Shown here: positions 53,429 to 62,917 of the stretch, one piece after another
How positions within the stretch are numbered: the first letter of the stretch is position 1
Layout: each line of letters begins with the position of its first letter
Assembly (NCBI GenBank): GCA_944388575.1
Contig: CALXJF010000001.1
Location: 49,323 to 113,322 of the forward strand
Length of the DNA stretch: 64,000 bases
DNA from: an uncultured Clostridia bacterium
GTDB lineage: Bacteria > Bacillota > Clostridia > TANB77 > CAG-465
Reading direction: 5' to 3'
The notes under the pieces: generated by a model
The model's database searches: none
What the model was told of the DNA's origin: nothing
Seen by the model: only the letters and a program-made list of their open reading frames with translations
Made by a program: the position numbers and the translations under genes

Positions 53429-54142
53429 CTAATTCATATATATTATATCTTTTACTACCTCGGATGCCATAACTAAACCAGCAACAGAAGGAACAAATGG
53501 AACACTGCCAAGTGTGTTTGAATATAGTTTTTTTTCCTCATCAGTCTTCTTCTTTGGTAACTCAACAGAATAAACTACTTTTTGCTTTTTTATTCCTTCT
53601 TCTTTCAATCTTTTTCTCATTATTCTAGCTAATGGACAAATTTTAGTGTTATATATATCATCAATCTTTATATCAAGAGGATTTAATCTATTTCCCATAC
53701 CCATAGAAGAAATACATTTTATATTTTTTTTATTACATTGTAAAATAATTGCAAGTTTAGCTTCTATGTTATCAACACAATCCACAACATAATCAATGCT
53801 CTTGTCTTTTAAAATCTCCTCTATATTATCTTTTGTTAAATTGAGTTTTAAAGCGGTAACCTTTGCCTCTTTATTAATTAACTCTACTCTTTTTTTAGCA
53901 ATATTTACTTTATCTTCTCCAATAGTATCCATGGTTGCAATTATCTGTCTATTAACATTTGTAATATCAACTCTATCTTTATCTATAATAGTAAAAATCC
54001 CCACTCCTATTCTAGATAATGCTTCTAAACAGTATGAACCTACTCCACCTATTCCGCAAATCATGATATGCTTAGTTTTTAATTTATCAACATTATCTTT
54101 ACCTAGAATAATTTCAGTTCTATTATAAATTGTGTCTTCCAC
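53429..54142 (-). CDS. tcdA: tRNA threonylcarbamoyladenosine dehydratase
   Basis: A 237-residue E1-like enzyme that cyclises t6A37 in tRNA to ct6A with ATP. The nucleotide motif ICGIGGVGSYCLEALSRIGV and DKDRVDITNVNRQI, and the later DCVDNIEAKLAIILQC, are typical. It ends VPFVPSVAGLVMASEVVKDI as in the family. It follows the U32 gene by about 10 bases. Confidence 0.95.
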   Translation of the reverse strand: MEDTIYNRTEIILGKDNVDKLKTKHIMICGIGGVGSYCLEALSRIGVGIFTIIDKDRVDITNVNRQIIATMDTIGEDKVNIAKKRVELINKEAKVTALKLNLTKDNIEEILKDKSIDYVVDCVDNIEAKLAIILQCNKKNIKCISSMGMGNRLNPLDIKIDDIYNTKICPLARIMRKRLKEEGIKKQKVVYSVELPKKKTDEEKKLYSNTLGSVPFVPSVAGLVMASEVVKDIIYMN

Positions 54143-54152
54143 TTTAACACCT

Positions 54153-55403
54153 CTACTTTTTCCTTCTAATAACTGTATTCTCTTTTAAGTTATCACATGG
54201 AATATGTATTTTAACCTGCTGGCCCTTAATTCCTGGATTAATAGTATCAATATCGTTTCCAGTTTTTATATCATATAACTTATCAATTACAAATTCATTT
54301 ATTTCAATACTATCTGGAATTAATACTTCCATTTTATCTCCAACGCTTAACTTATTTTTTATCTCAACAATATATATATTATTCTCTTCTTCTTTTTTTA
54401 TTTTAGCACCATATTCATACTCTAAGTTATCGCTTTTTCCATCAAAATCATGAATATCCTGATTATTAGTATCAGAAAAATAAAATTCAGAAAGACCCCT
54501 TGTTTTAACTTTTAATAATTCAGGTAAATATTTTTTAAAATCATATTCTTTTTCTTTACCTTCTTCTTTTAGTTTACAATAATCATCTATTGCTTTTCTA
54601 TATGTTCTTACGACAGTAGCTAAATAATAATCTGTTTTTAATCTTCCTTCAATTTTTAAACTATCTACTTTCATATCACATATAACCGGTATTTGTTTTA
54701 TAAGGCACATATCTTTAGAAGAAAAAATATATGTTCCCTTTTCATCAAAGTCAAGATTTAAAATACTATTTGGATTATTTACTTCACTTGCAGTTATATT
54801 ATATTGCCATCTACAACTTTGAGCACAATCACCTAAGTTTGCACATCTTCCATTTAAATATTTACTTAAATAACAACGACCTGAGTATGCAAAGCATATT
54901 GCTCCATGAATAAACATTTCTATCTCTAAATCTTTTGGTTTATTATCCATTATATATTTAATTTTTTCTTTACTTAATTCTCTTGCAAGTATTACTCTTT
55001 TAGCTCCAAAATCTCTCCAAAATCTAGCTGAATGTAAACTAACAGTATTTGCTTGAGTACTAATATGTATCTGAATATCAGGGGCTATTTCTTTTATTTT
55101 TTGTATAACACCTACATCACTTGCAATAATAGCATCTGCTTTTAAATCTCTTAGTCTTTTTACTTCTTTTTCTATTTCTTCATAATCCTCATCTTGAGCA
55201 TAAATATTTAATGCTACATATACCTTTTTATTTATACTATGAGCATATTCTATAGTTTCCTTTAAAGTATCTGAATTCATATCAGCTCTTGTTCTAAGAG
55301 AAAGCTTTGAAGTACCTGCATAAACTGCATCCGCTCCATATAAAAAAGCTACTTTTGATTTCTCCAAACTTCCTGCTGGTGCTAATAATTCTGGTTTTTC
55401 CAT
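54153..55403 (-). CDS. U32 family peptidase-like protein (TrhP/RlhA type)
   Basis: A 416-residue protein with the U32 signature: ELLAPAGSLEKSKVAFLYGADAVYAG, FIHGAICFAYSGRCYLSKYLNGRCANLGDCAQSCRW with the cluster cysteines, and SLKIEGRLKTDYYLATVVRTYRKAI. Members called peptidases are now known as prephenate-dependent tRNA or 23S rRNA hydroxylases; which one this is cannot be told. It is followed by tcdA, another tRNA-modification gene. Confidence 0.9.
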   Translation of the reverse strand: MEKPELLAPAGSLEKSKVAFLYGADAVYAGTSKLSLRTRADMNSDTLKETIEYAHSINKKVYVALNIYAQDEDYEEIEKEVKRLRDLKADAIIASDVGVIQKIKEIAPDIQIHISTQANTVSLHSARFWRDFGAKRVILARELSKEKIKYIMDNKPKDLEIEMFIHGAICFAYSGRCYLSKYLNGRCANLGDCAQSCRWQYNITASEVNNPNSILNLDFDEKGTYIFSSKDMCLIKQIPVICDMKVDSLKIEGRLKTDYYLATVVRTYRKAIDDYCKLKEEGKEKEYDFKKYLPELLKVKTRGLSEFYFSDTNNQDIHDFDGKSDNLEYEYGAKIKKEEENNIYIVEIKNKLSVGDKMEVLIPDSIEINEFVIDKLYDIKTGNDIDTINPGIKGQQVKIHIPCDNLKENTVIRRKK

Positions 55404-55483
55404 AATTCACTCCTATAATTTTTCATCAAATATAATATATATATTATACCACACCTTGCAAAATATGTAAAATATAACAAAAA

Positions 55484-55516
55484 AATATACTGCAGATAAA
55501 TTATCCACAGTATATT
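55484..55516 (-). terminator. Terminator of the 112-residue gene
   Basis: AATATACTG/CAGTATATT outer stem continuing inward, with a run of seven T on the minus side. Confidence 0.75.
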
Positions 55517-55521
55517 ACAAT

Positions 55522-55860
55522 TTAAAAAAAGTCATTAAAAAAATTATTAAGCATACTTTCTACATATCCAATTTGTTTTTTTAAATAGTATGATTTAAAA
55601 ATTAACGAATTATAATCGTCTTTTATTTTTTGTAACATATTAATATAATTTTCCTTTTCTCTACTCTCGAGTTTATATCCTCCATCCTCATATCTTCTTG
55701 CACATAAAAAGAATACTGTTATATTTACACAATACTCTAAAGTATTTATCCTTTTTATAATTCTTTGCCGTTTCATTATCATCATTGTTATAAAATACAA
55801 TAATGCTATAGTCACTATAAAGCAAAATAATATTAAAATAATACTTCCTAAATGATTCAT
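55522..55860 (-). CDS. Uncharacterised membrane-anchored small protein
   Basis: A 112-residue protein not recognised. One N-terminal helix (about 6-28, IILILFCFIVTIALLYFITMMIM) precedes a basic coiled region (LQKIKDDYNSLIFKSYYLKKQIGYVESMLNNFFN). It is monocistronic with a terminator. No functional motif. Confidence 0.5.
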   Translation of the reverse strand: MNHLGSIILILFCFIVTIALLYFITMMIMKRQRIIKRINTLEYCVNITVFFLCARRYEDGGYKLESREKENYINMLQKIKDDYNSLIFKSYYLKKQIGYVESMLNNFFNDFF

Positions 55861-56052
55861 AACTTTATTCCTCCATTATAAATTATACAAATATATTATA
55901 GCACCATTTTATCATTATGTAAAGTATATCTTTAAATTTTATTATTTAATAAATATTCAATAATGGAACATAAAAAAGTGATTTTTTTCTTTCATATTAT
56001 TGAATATTTATATATTTTATGATATTATGGTAATAAAAATGGAGGTAGATAT

Positions 56053-56208
56053 ATGGAAAACGAATTAGGTATTCTTATATTTGAAGGTAAAATGTACAAT
56101 CTAGATAAAATGAATTCTGAAGAATTAAAAGAACTTATAATAAAAATGGAAAAAAATTATAAAAAATTAGAAAAAGAAGCTGAAATACGCTCTGGAATTT
56201 ACAACTAA
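56053..56208 (+). CDS. 51-residue small acidic/basic helical protein
   Basis: A short gene: MENELGILIFEGKMYNLDKM, then NSEELKELIIKMEKNYKKLEKEAEIRSGIYN. AATGGAGG precedes the ATG at good distance, and the next gene starts 16 bases after its stop. The pattern predicts a short strand and an amphipathic helix. Possibly a binding partner of the coiled-coil protein after it. Not recognised. Confidence 0.7.
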   Translation: MENELGILIFEGKMYNLDKMNSEELKELIIKMEKNYKKLEKEAEIRSGIYN

Positions 56209-56224
56209 AGATGAGGTGAAAAAA

Positions 56225-57541
56225 ATGGAAAATAATAACACAAATAGTGTGACTTTAGAACAAAGCGATGATCTTAAAAAAATTTCCGACTTATTTAAAG
56301 AACTAAAAGACGCTAGTAAAGACTTAGCAAAAGCAAAAATGGCATATGCTAAGACAAAAGGAAAAGAAACTATCTCAAGATCAACGAATCAATTTAAAAA
56401 TTCTATGTACACAGCTGGTAAAAATTTTGGACTAAAACTACAAGAAAATGCAAATAAATATCAAGAAACACGAAACGAAATAGATGCAATAGTAGCAGAA
56501 TATGAACTTTCTTTAAACACTTTACAAGGTGCATATGCACAAGTATCTGAACAACATCAATTAAAAATCCAAGAATTAAATGGAAAAAAAGACGAACTTT
56601 TAGCTGAAATTCATATGACTATAGACGAGAGAGAGCAATTCATGCAAGAAAATCTTCCAGACTTGATTAACAAAACAGATCCGTTAAAAACCGAACAAAA
56701 AAATATTCAAGATAAAGCTGCTGAAGCAATAAAAAATGGAGACATTGAAGAAGCTAGAAAACTACTTGATAAATGTGAAAATATAAAAAATCAAATAACA
56801 TCTTTGGAAAAAGATTTTGATAATTCCCAAGAATTAGTCCAAATCGATAAAAAATGGGATGATCTTTCAGCAGAATATAAATTAACTAAATATCAAATAG
56901 ATGAAGCTCAAAAAATAGCTACTCAATTAGAAGAAGAATTTTCATTAAATTGTGATGAAGCCCTTACTCATAAACAAGAATTACTTGCTAAAGTTGAAAA
57001 GAATAAAATGTTTGATAAGATAAAAGGTTTTTTGTCTAGATCTGTGCTAAAAAAAGTAAATAGTGCTCAAAAATTTAATAAAGAAGTTATAGAACCTGCT
57101 AAGAAAAACGTATCAGAATTTTCTAAATCTATACCTCAAAAAGCTACTAAATTAAAAGAACAATTAAAAAATGGTCTTTCTAATGTACTAGGAAAAGGAA
57201 AAGAAGTAGTAGAAATGACAAAAGATAAAGCAAGACAAACTAAGGATTTCGTAGTAAATAAAGCAAGAGACACAAGAGATGTTATTGATGCAAAAATACA
57301 AGATGTAAGTGAAGGAATAAGTACTACTAAAGATTATATAAGTGGAAAAGCATATCAAACATTAGACGAAGCCTACGAATTTGGAAAAAGAACCAAAAGT
57401 AAAGCTAGAAACTGTGCTATTGATAAATTAGAAAGTACTGCAAATAGATTTAATGAAAAAGCACAAGAATTAAGAAATAAAGAACAGCAAATAAATCCTA
57501 ATTCTATAAACAAAAATACTCAAGAACAGGGATTATTTTAG
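56225..57541 (+). CDS. Coiled-coil protein with LEA/apolipoprotein-like tail
   Basis: About 438 residues, mostly helix. The N-terminal two thirds are Lys/Glu-rich coiled coil (about 10-270). The last third has 11-residue-like repeats of Lys, Ala, Asp and Val (KDKARQTKDFVVNKARDTRDVIDAKIQDVSEG), similar in composition to LEA or apolipoprotein helices that bind membranes or fold on drying. No signal or membrane helix. Function unknown. GATGAGG precedes the ATG; a GTG nine bases earlier is less likely. Confidence 0.65.
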   Translation: MENNNTNSVTLEQSDDLKKISDLFKELKDASKDLAKAKMAYAKTKGKETISRSTNQFKNSMYTAGKNFGLKLQENANKYQETRNEIDAIVAEYELSLNTLQGAYAQVSEQHQLKIQELNGKKDELLAEIHMTIDEREQFMQENLPDLINKTDPLKTEQKNIQDKAAEAIKNGDIEEARKLLDKCENIKNQITSLEKDFDNSQELVQIDKKWDDLSAEYKLTKYQIDEAQKIATQLEEEFSLNCDEALTHKQELLAKVEKNKMFDKIKGFLSRSVLKKVNSAQKFNKEVIEPAKKNVSEFSKSIPQKATKLKEQLKNGLSNVLGKGKEVVEMTKDKARQTKDFVVNKARDTRDVIDAKIQDVSEGISTTKDYISGKAYQTLDEAYEFGKRTKSKARNCAIDKLESTANRFNEKAQELRNKEQQINPNSINKNTQEQGLF

Positions 57542-57548
57542 TAAAAAA

Positions 57549-57580
57549 GAAAGAAACCGAAAATTAATTCGATTTCTTTC
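57549..57580 (+). terminator. Coiled-coil gene terminator
   Basis: GAAAGAAACCGA/TCGATTTCTTTC stem (one mismatch) and a run of seven T. Confidence 0.85.
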
Positions 57581-57589
57581 TTTTTTTAG

Positions 57590-59893
57590 TCATACCATGA
57601 AAAATTCATATATATATTCATCAAAATCCGATAAACCTTTTACATTAAGGTCTATGATATTTTTTTTGAGCATATTCTTTAATTTTTCAAAAGGTACGCT
57701 ATAACATCTATTGTGATTTATAACACGCTTTAAATATATGTCCTCATCACAATAGTCTATGTCTTTTTCTCCTATAACTACTTGTGCCAAAAAAGTAGCT
57801 AAGGTTTCAGAGAATATATCCGAGTAATTTTTCTCTGATAAACTTACCATTTCTCTTGATATCTCTTTTTCATAATCACCAATAATCACATATTCGACAG
57901 CATAAACGCAATCTTCATATTGATCATATTCATATTTGTGACTATGAGGAAACTCTTCAATTACTTGGTCAAGATCCACTTCAATTTCTGATACCTCTTT
58001 TTCATGCTCATCAAAAACTATATATTCAACTTTATACACACTATTTGTGTAACTAGAATATCTATATTTATGAGAAATCGGAAATCTTTCTGGATCAATC
58101 TCGTGTAATTGATCTAAGCTAACATTTATAGGCCAAGTAATCAGATTCATGGAACATGATACTCCAAACCTATTTTTAAAGGATATTATCTTTGGCAAGC
58201 CTACAACAATATCTCTTTTATATACTGAAGATTTATTATCAATCCTCCATTCAGTACTATCATCATCAGAATTAATATAGCCGTTAAATGATGAGAAAAA
58301 GATATTATCAATTAATCCCACAATACATGCTTTTTCGATTTCTGTTTCATTAATAAACTCGACACTTGCATGTATTTCGTCTGTAGAACATTCTTTGATC
58401 TTTCTTCTTATCTCTAAAGCCTTGTAATATGACTTTCTATTCACATCATGATAAAGCTTCTCCTTCTCATAAGTTTCTAAATCTTTAATTTGCCGTCCAG
58501 ATTCTTTTAACTTCTTAATTTTCTCATTTATTTTTCTAAAAATTCTTAATTGTACGACAAATTCTGACATAGCTACTCCCATATACGACTTACTTTTAAT
58601 TCCTCCTGCCTCATATATTGATACAATGTCTACCATATCGTCATATACTCCACGTTTTCTTGCCTCTACAAGCATGCGTGCAGATCTAACAGAAGTGGGA
58701 AATCTGCTCATCTCCATTCCAACTCTAGTTATTTTTCCTTCTTTAGATAATGCTCCTAAAGATTTTAACAGATTCTTAGAATCTCTTATACTATCAATTG
58801 AAGGCTGATGAAAAAAGTTAAGCTCTTCTGAATCTATATCAATTGAAGCAAGCCTAAGCACAATCTGATCTAATCTCAAGCGATTGATTTCAGGAACAGA
58901 AAATTCCTTAAGCTCCTCATAAGGAGTATCTGAAGCATATATATAAATTCCTGGCTTCACACGACCTGCACGCCCCTTACGCTGTAAAGAATCAGACTGA
59001 CTTATATTTGCAGTTATTAAACTTTCTATACCATTTATTACCTCAACCCTTTTTTCAGTTGCACTATCCACTACAGCATCAATATCTGGAATTGTAATAG
59101 AAGTCTGTGCAACATTGGTAGCAATAATAACTTTAGGTATAGCATATTTAATAAAGCATTTATTTTGATCTTCAATTTCCATTTCTCCATGAAGGGGCAA
59201 TACTATAGCTTGATCCTTTAAAAAATCAAGCTTGTCGATTACTTCAGCAATCTCTTTTTTCCCGGATTGAAATACTAAAACATTTCTTTTTTCTTCAACA
59301 AGGTTATAAATATCAGCTATAATATTCCCTGAACTTAATCTTGTTTTTACTTCATATAACGAGCCAGGAATATTAATAATCTTAGCCTTCTCAAAAAAAT
59401 ATGATAGCTTTTCAGCCTCCAAAGTAGCACTCATAACTATCACTTTCATATCAATGCCTTTATCCAGCATTAATTTACACCATGCTATAAGCACTTCAAT
59501 GTTTAAATTCCATTCATGAACCTCATCAATAATGAGCACTTTCCTGCTTTTTTGTATTTTTATACCACTTTTCGTTACTTCCCTTACCAGTTGCAATCCA
59601 TCTGTACAGAAAAGTATTTTAGTTTCTTCTGAAACCTCCTTTTCAAACGCAGTCATAAACCCCACGGTTTCTCCCACATTGCATCCAAGCTCCATTGCCA
59701 CTCTTTTAGCAACTGTTCTTGCAGCAATCCTTCTGGGCTGAGTTATTACCACTTCATAACCATACCGCATAAGCATTTGCGGTACTTGAGTTGATTTTCC
59801 AGAGCCTGTTTCCGCAGTCAAAATAACTACATTATTATTTTCAACTGCATTTATGATTTCGCCTTCATAGTTGTTTACCGGTAAATTTTTCAA
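57590..59893 (-). CDS. DEAH-type RNA helicase (HrpA/HrpB-like)
   Basis: A 767-residue helicase. Motif I AETGSGKSTQVPQ, motif Ia TQPRRIAARTVA, motif II DEVH (LIIDEVHEWN), motif III SATLE, and motif VI (QRKGRAGRVKPG) with an OB-like end. It probably acts on RNA; bacterial HrpA rescues colliding ribosomes. The start is likely TTG at 59893, seven bases after GGAGG, and not an ATG farther up. Two in-frame CGG codons show normal use of that codon. The terminator of the coiled-coil gene overlaps the region just past its end. Confidence 0.85.
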   Translation of the reverse strand: MKNLPVNNYEGEIINAVENNNVVILTAETGSGKSTQVPQMLMRYGYEVVITQPRRIAARTVAKRVAMELGCNVGETVGFMTAFEKEVSEETKILFCTDGLQLVREVTKSGIKIQKSRKVLIIDEVHEWNLNIEVLIAWCKLMLDKGIDMKVIVMSATLEAEKLSYFFEKAKIINIPGSLYEVKTRLSSGNIIADIYNLVEEKRNVLVFQSGKKEIAEVIDKLDFLKDQAIVLPLHGEMEIEDQNKCFIKYAIPKVIIATNVAQTSITIPDIDAVVDSATEKRVEVINGIESLITANISQSDSLQRKGRAGRVKPGIYIYASDTPYEELKEFSVPEINRLRLDQIVLRLASIDIDSEELNFFHQPSIDSIRDSKNLLKSLGALSKEGKITRVGMEMSRFPTSVRSARMLVEARKRGVYDDMVDIVSIYEAGGIKSKSYMGVAMSEFVVQLRIFRKINEKIKKLKESGRQIKDLETYEKEKLYHDVNRKSYYKALEIRRKIKECSTDEIHASVEFINETEIEKACIVGLIDNIFFSSFNGYINSDDDSTEWRIDNKSSVYKRDIVVGLPKIISFKNRFGVSCSMNLITWPINVSLDQLHEIDPERFPISHKYRYSSYTNSVYKVEYIVFDEHEKEVSEIEVDLDQVIEEFPHSHKYEYDQYEDCVYAVEYVIIGDYEKEISREMVSLSEKNYSDIFSETLATFLAQVVIGEKDIDYCDEDIYLKRVINHNRCYSVPFEKLKNMLKKNIIDLNVKGLSDFDEYIYEFFMV

Positions 59894-60050
59894 ACTAATA
59901 CCTCCATATATCAAAAAATCATTTTATTTACTAAAATAAAACCTGCACAGTTTTACATAATTAAATTATATCATACATTAACATAATTTTCAATATTTTA
60001 TAAAAAATTGAGATATCTATTTTATACATCTCAATAATAACAACAAATAT

Positions 60051-60902
60051 TTAAAATTTACAAATATAATAATCTTTCATGATCTTTGAATCAATAGCTT
60101 GAGTTCCCGACGACTCACAAATAATAGTTGGTTCTAATTTTAAATCTACAATAGCAGCTAAAACCTCCTCATAATATGGTCCATAATCACTATCTTTAAA
60201 CGTTACATGTGATTTTTCTCCTCCATTTAAAGTATAAATCATTTTACTAAAATGACTATGGAAATGTTTCATTCTTTCAAATCCTAAATGCTCAATATAT
60301 TGAGATAACTCTTTAAGCCAATCTTCTTTAGTAACTAATCTTCCAAGACTCCTACAATATAAATGACCAAAATCTATTGTAGGTATCATCCTATCATCAA
60401 CTAAGCACATTTTTATTATTTCTTGACTATTTCCAAGTTGATTTATTTTTCCCATAGTCTCAGGACAAATAACTATATGTCCTAATCCTAATTTATCAGC
60501 TTCATTATATGCTCTTTTTAATAATAAACAAGCACTTTCTACTGCATATTCTCTTTGAAGTCCTAAAAGAGCACCAGCATGCACAACGATTTTTTCGGCT
60601 CCCATTTTATCTGCAATTTTCATTGTATCAATAATATACTTAATAGTCGATTGCTTTTTAACCTCATCCTGTGTTGATAAACTAATATAATATGGTGCAT
60701 GAATGCTTAAATCAATATTATACATTTTTGCATTTTCTTTTAAAAGATTAGCTTTAATATCACTCACCCTTACTCCTCGTGAACATTGATATTCATAAGC
60801 ATCTATTCCAATATTATTTAAATATTTAGGCATATCTTCAGATACTTTATATCCTAAATCATAGAATTCTTTAGGGTTTCCTGCACATCCAAATTTTATC
60901 AT
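60051..60902 (-). CDS. Endonuclease IV-like TIM-barrel protein
   Basis: A 283-residue protein with the AP endonuclease 2/sugar-isomerase barrel: FGCAGNPKEFYDLGYKVSEDMPKYLNNIGIDAYEYQC, SIHAPYYISLST, KIVVHAGALLG, VICPETMGKINQLG and TIDFGHLYCRS, with the Nfo metal ligands His, Glu, Asp, His. It probably cuts DNA at abasic sites. It follows a 185-residue gene by 8 bases. The spacer at 59915-60050 is AT-rich and empty. Confidence 0.85.
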   Translation of the reverse strand: MIKFGCAGNPKEFYDLGYKVSEDMPKYLNNIGIDAYEYQCSRGVRVSDIKANLLKENAKMYNIDLSIHAPYYISLSTQDEVKKQSTIKYIIDTMKIADKMGAEKIVVHAGALLGLQREYAVESACLLLKRAYNEADKLGLGHIVICPETMGKINQLGNSQEIIKMCLVDDRMIPTIDFGHLYCRSLGRLVTKEDWLKELSQYIEHLGFERMKHFHSHFSKMIYTLNGGEKSHVTFKDSDYGPYYEEVLAAIVDLKLEPTIICESSGTQAIDSKIMKDYYICKF

Positions 60903-60910
60903 AAACTTTA

Positions 60911-61468
60911 CTACTCCTCTACTACTATTGTAGATGCAATTGCTTGAGGTGGTATACTTTTAGTAACAATACCAGTAAAATTAACTCTTACCTTATTTCC
61001 TACCTTCAAATCCTTTCGATATATTTGTTTTTGTGATTTTGTAATAATTGTATTACTATTAATCTTTACAATTGCTTCATCATATCTAGACTCATTTGAA
61101 TTACTTTTTATATTTAAAGAAAGTTCCTTTTCCTCCATTGATATTATTTCTCCCACTATATCATAAGTACCATTTGGATTTGACATATTAGCGTCATCTT
61201 CTTTAACGTTAAGATTTTGATCATACATTAAAAACCATGTTCCAAATTTATTAATTGAATTATCACTTCCTATATTATATCTAATAATTTTATATCCAAG
61301 TCCTATATATTCTCTAGTATTTCCTTCATCATATATATTTGTTCTAAAAGATAACTTTGGGTCATTATTTCTTACCACTAAATTAAAATCAACTAAAAAG
61401 AATGTTACTCCAAATATTAAAAATATTATTAAAACTAACAAAATTCCAACAACAGTTCTTTTACTCAT
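60911..61468 (-). CDS. Uncharacterised exported protein
   Basis: A 185-residue protein with an N-terminal membrane helix (about 5-27) and a soluble outer domain. The C-terminal NSNTIITKSQKQIYRKDLKVGNKVRVNFTGIVTKSIPPQAIASTIVV is like the OB-shaped DUF3221-type domain, as inference. It lies in one operon with the prepilin peptidase and the TIM barrel. Confidence 0.6.
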   Translation of the reverse strand: MSKRTVVGILLVLIIFLIFGVTFFLVDFNLVVRNNDPKLSFRTNIYDEGNTREYIGLGYKIIRYNIGSDNSINKFGTWFLMYDQNLNVKEDDANMSNPNGTYDIVGEIISMEEKELSLNIKSNSNESRYDEAIVKINSNTIITKSQKQIYRKDLKVGNKVRVNFTGIVTKSIPPQAIASTIVVEE

Positions 61469-61485
61469 ACTATCTCCCTCTTTTT

Positions 61486-62229
61486 CTATTTTGGCATAAA
61501 GAAGTATACTACATCAGACATCTTCATTCCAAGCCAACTACAAAATGAAATATATATTTCTATTATTGTATCTGCAGGTATAAACATTAAAGCTATGGTT
61601 GCAATAACTATAAATGGGCCAAATGGAATATATCCATCTAACTCTTTTTTCTTAAATATAAGCAATATTCCACCTATTATAGCACCTAAGAAAAAGGATA
61701 CTAAAGTTATTACTAGTGTATACTTTATTCCAAACATAAAACCAATGGCTCCCATTAATTTTACATCTCCAAATCCCATTCCCTCTTTTTTAAATATCAG
61801 TAATGCAAGTAAACCAAGTCCATAGAATATTCCAGCCCCAATTAAAGCACCAAGTATATAATCCCACCACAAATTAATATTTAGGAAAAAATTAATTAAA
61901 CCTGCAACGAAAATTATTATATGTGTTTCATCTGGTATTAATTGATATCTATAATCTATAGAAAATGCAATAAAAAGAGCAATTGAAATAATAACATATA
62001 AATAGGAAGTTATACTATCTCCAATAAAATATATAAATGCGTTAAATAATATTAAAAAAATCAAACTATATTTTATATCTATTTTAAAATCTTTAAATAA
62101 TGTAGAAAAAAACTCTTTATAAGTAATTTCTTCAGCAACAACAGGTGGCATTTTTTTATTTAGATGTCCTACAATCTGACCACAAATTATGCTTAAAAAA
62201 CTCATTATAATATACGATATGTATTGCAA
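61486..62229 (-). CDS. Prepilin peptidase (A24 family)
   Basis: A 247-residue membrane aspartyl peptidase with about seven helices. The active Asp motifs are SIDYRYQLIPDE and GFGDVKLMGAIG. The N-terminal methyltransferase-like part with its cysteine motif is missing, so this is the short form. It cleaves type IV or Tad prepilins; the TadZ-like gene at 3-4.7 kb is a possible partner system. It is followed by the 185-residue gene 17 bases later. Confidence 0.9.
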   Translation of the reverse strand: MQYISYIIMSFLSIICGQIVGHLNKKMPPVVAEEITYKEFFSTLFKDFKIDIKYSLIFLILFNAFIYFIGDSITSYLYVIISIALFIAFSIDYRYQLIPDETHIIIFVAGLINFFLNINLWWDYILGALIGAGIFYGLGLLALLIFKKEGMGFGDVKLMGAIGFMFGIKYTLVITLVSFFLGAIIGGILLIFKKKELDGYIPFGPFIVIATIALMFIPADTIIEIYISFCSWLGMKMSDVVYFFMPK

Positions 62230-62230
62230 T

Positions 62231-62782
62231 TTACATCCCCCCTTTTTTCTTTATGTAATGTTTTAACACTATCTTTTCAAAGGGTCTTTTTATTCTACTA
62301 ATAAATGTCTCACTTTTCTTAATAGGTCTTACCAAAATAGTTTTTATTCCAAATCTATTTCCTCCCCAAATATCTGTGAATAATTGATCTCCAATCATCA
62401 TAATATTTTCTTTTGGTATTTTCATTTCATCTTGTATCTTCTTAAAACCTTTCAGAAAAGGTTTATTAGCATTATAATTATACTGCATTCCAAGTTCATT
62501 AGCTATCTTTTCTACCAATTTTCCAAAAGGAGAATTACTATTTATATATAGTTTTACTCCTTTATCTTTCATATCATCCGCCCATTTTTTTAACTCTTTA
62601 CTATAAGTATGTTTATTATCTATTAACGTATTATCCATATCAAATATAAGTAATTTAATATTCTGATCTTTAATTAAATCATATGGTATATTTTCAACTT
62701 TATCATATATATATGTAGGGTATAAATCCCTAATAATTTTCCTTAATTTACCTATTTTTTTCGTATCTTTTGTTTGTGTCAT
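62231..62782 (-). CDS. YqeG family HAD-IIIA phosphatase
   Basis: A 183-residue HAD hydrolase: LLIFDMDNTLIDNK with the catalytic Asp pair, VKLYINSNSPFGKLVEKIA and NIMMIGDQLFTDIWGGNRFGIKTILV. YqeG-type genes are conserved in Firmicutes, where the substrate is not settled. It ends one base before the prepilin peptidase gene, so the two are co-translated. Confidence 0.9.
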   Translation of the reverse strand: MTQTKDTKKIGKLRKIIRDLYPTYIYDKVENIPYDLIKDQNIKLLIFDMDNTLIDNKHTYSKELKKWADDMKDKGVKLYINSNSPFGKLVEKIANELGMQYNYNANKPFLKGFKKIQDEMKIPKENIMMIGDQLFTDIWGGNRFGIKTILVRPIKKSETFISRIKRPFEKIVLKHYIKKKGGM

Positions 62783-62870
62783 TATCTTTCTCCTTCTTTA
62801 TATATATTACTATATTTTTAGCTATTTTGCAATAATTAATTCACTTCAAAAAAAATATATTAATACAAAA

Positions 62871-62906
62871 AAATATGAAACTATAAATTAATACAGTTTC
62901 ATATTT
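62871..62906 (-). terminator. Terminator of the 334-residue gene
   Basis: AAATATGAAACT/AGTTTCATATTT perfect stem, 11-base loop, about 12 bases past the stop. Confidence 0.85.
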
Positions 62907-62917
62907 TTATACCTATT

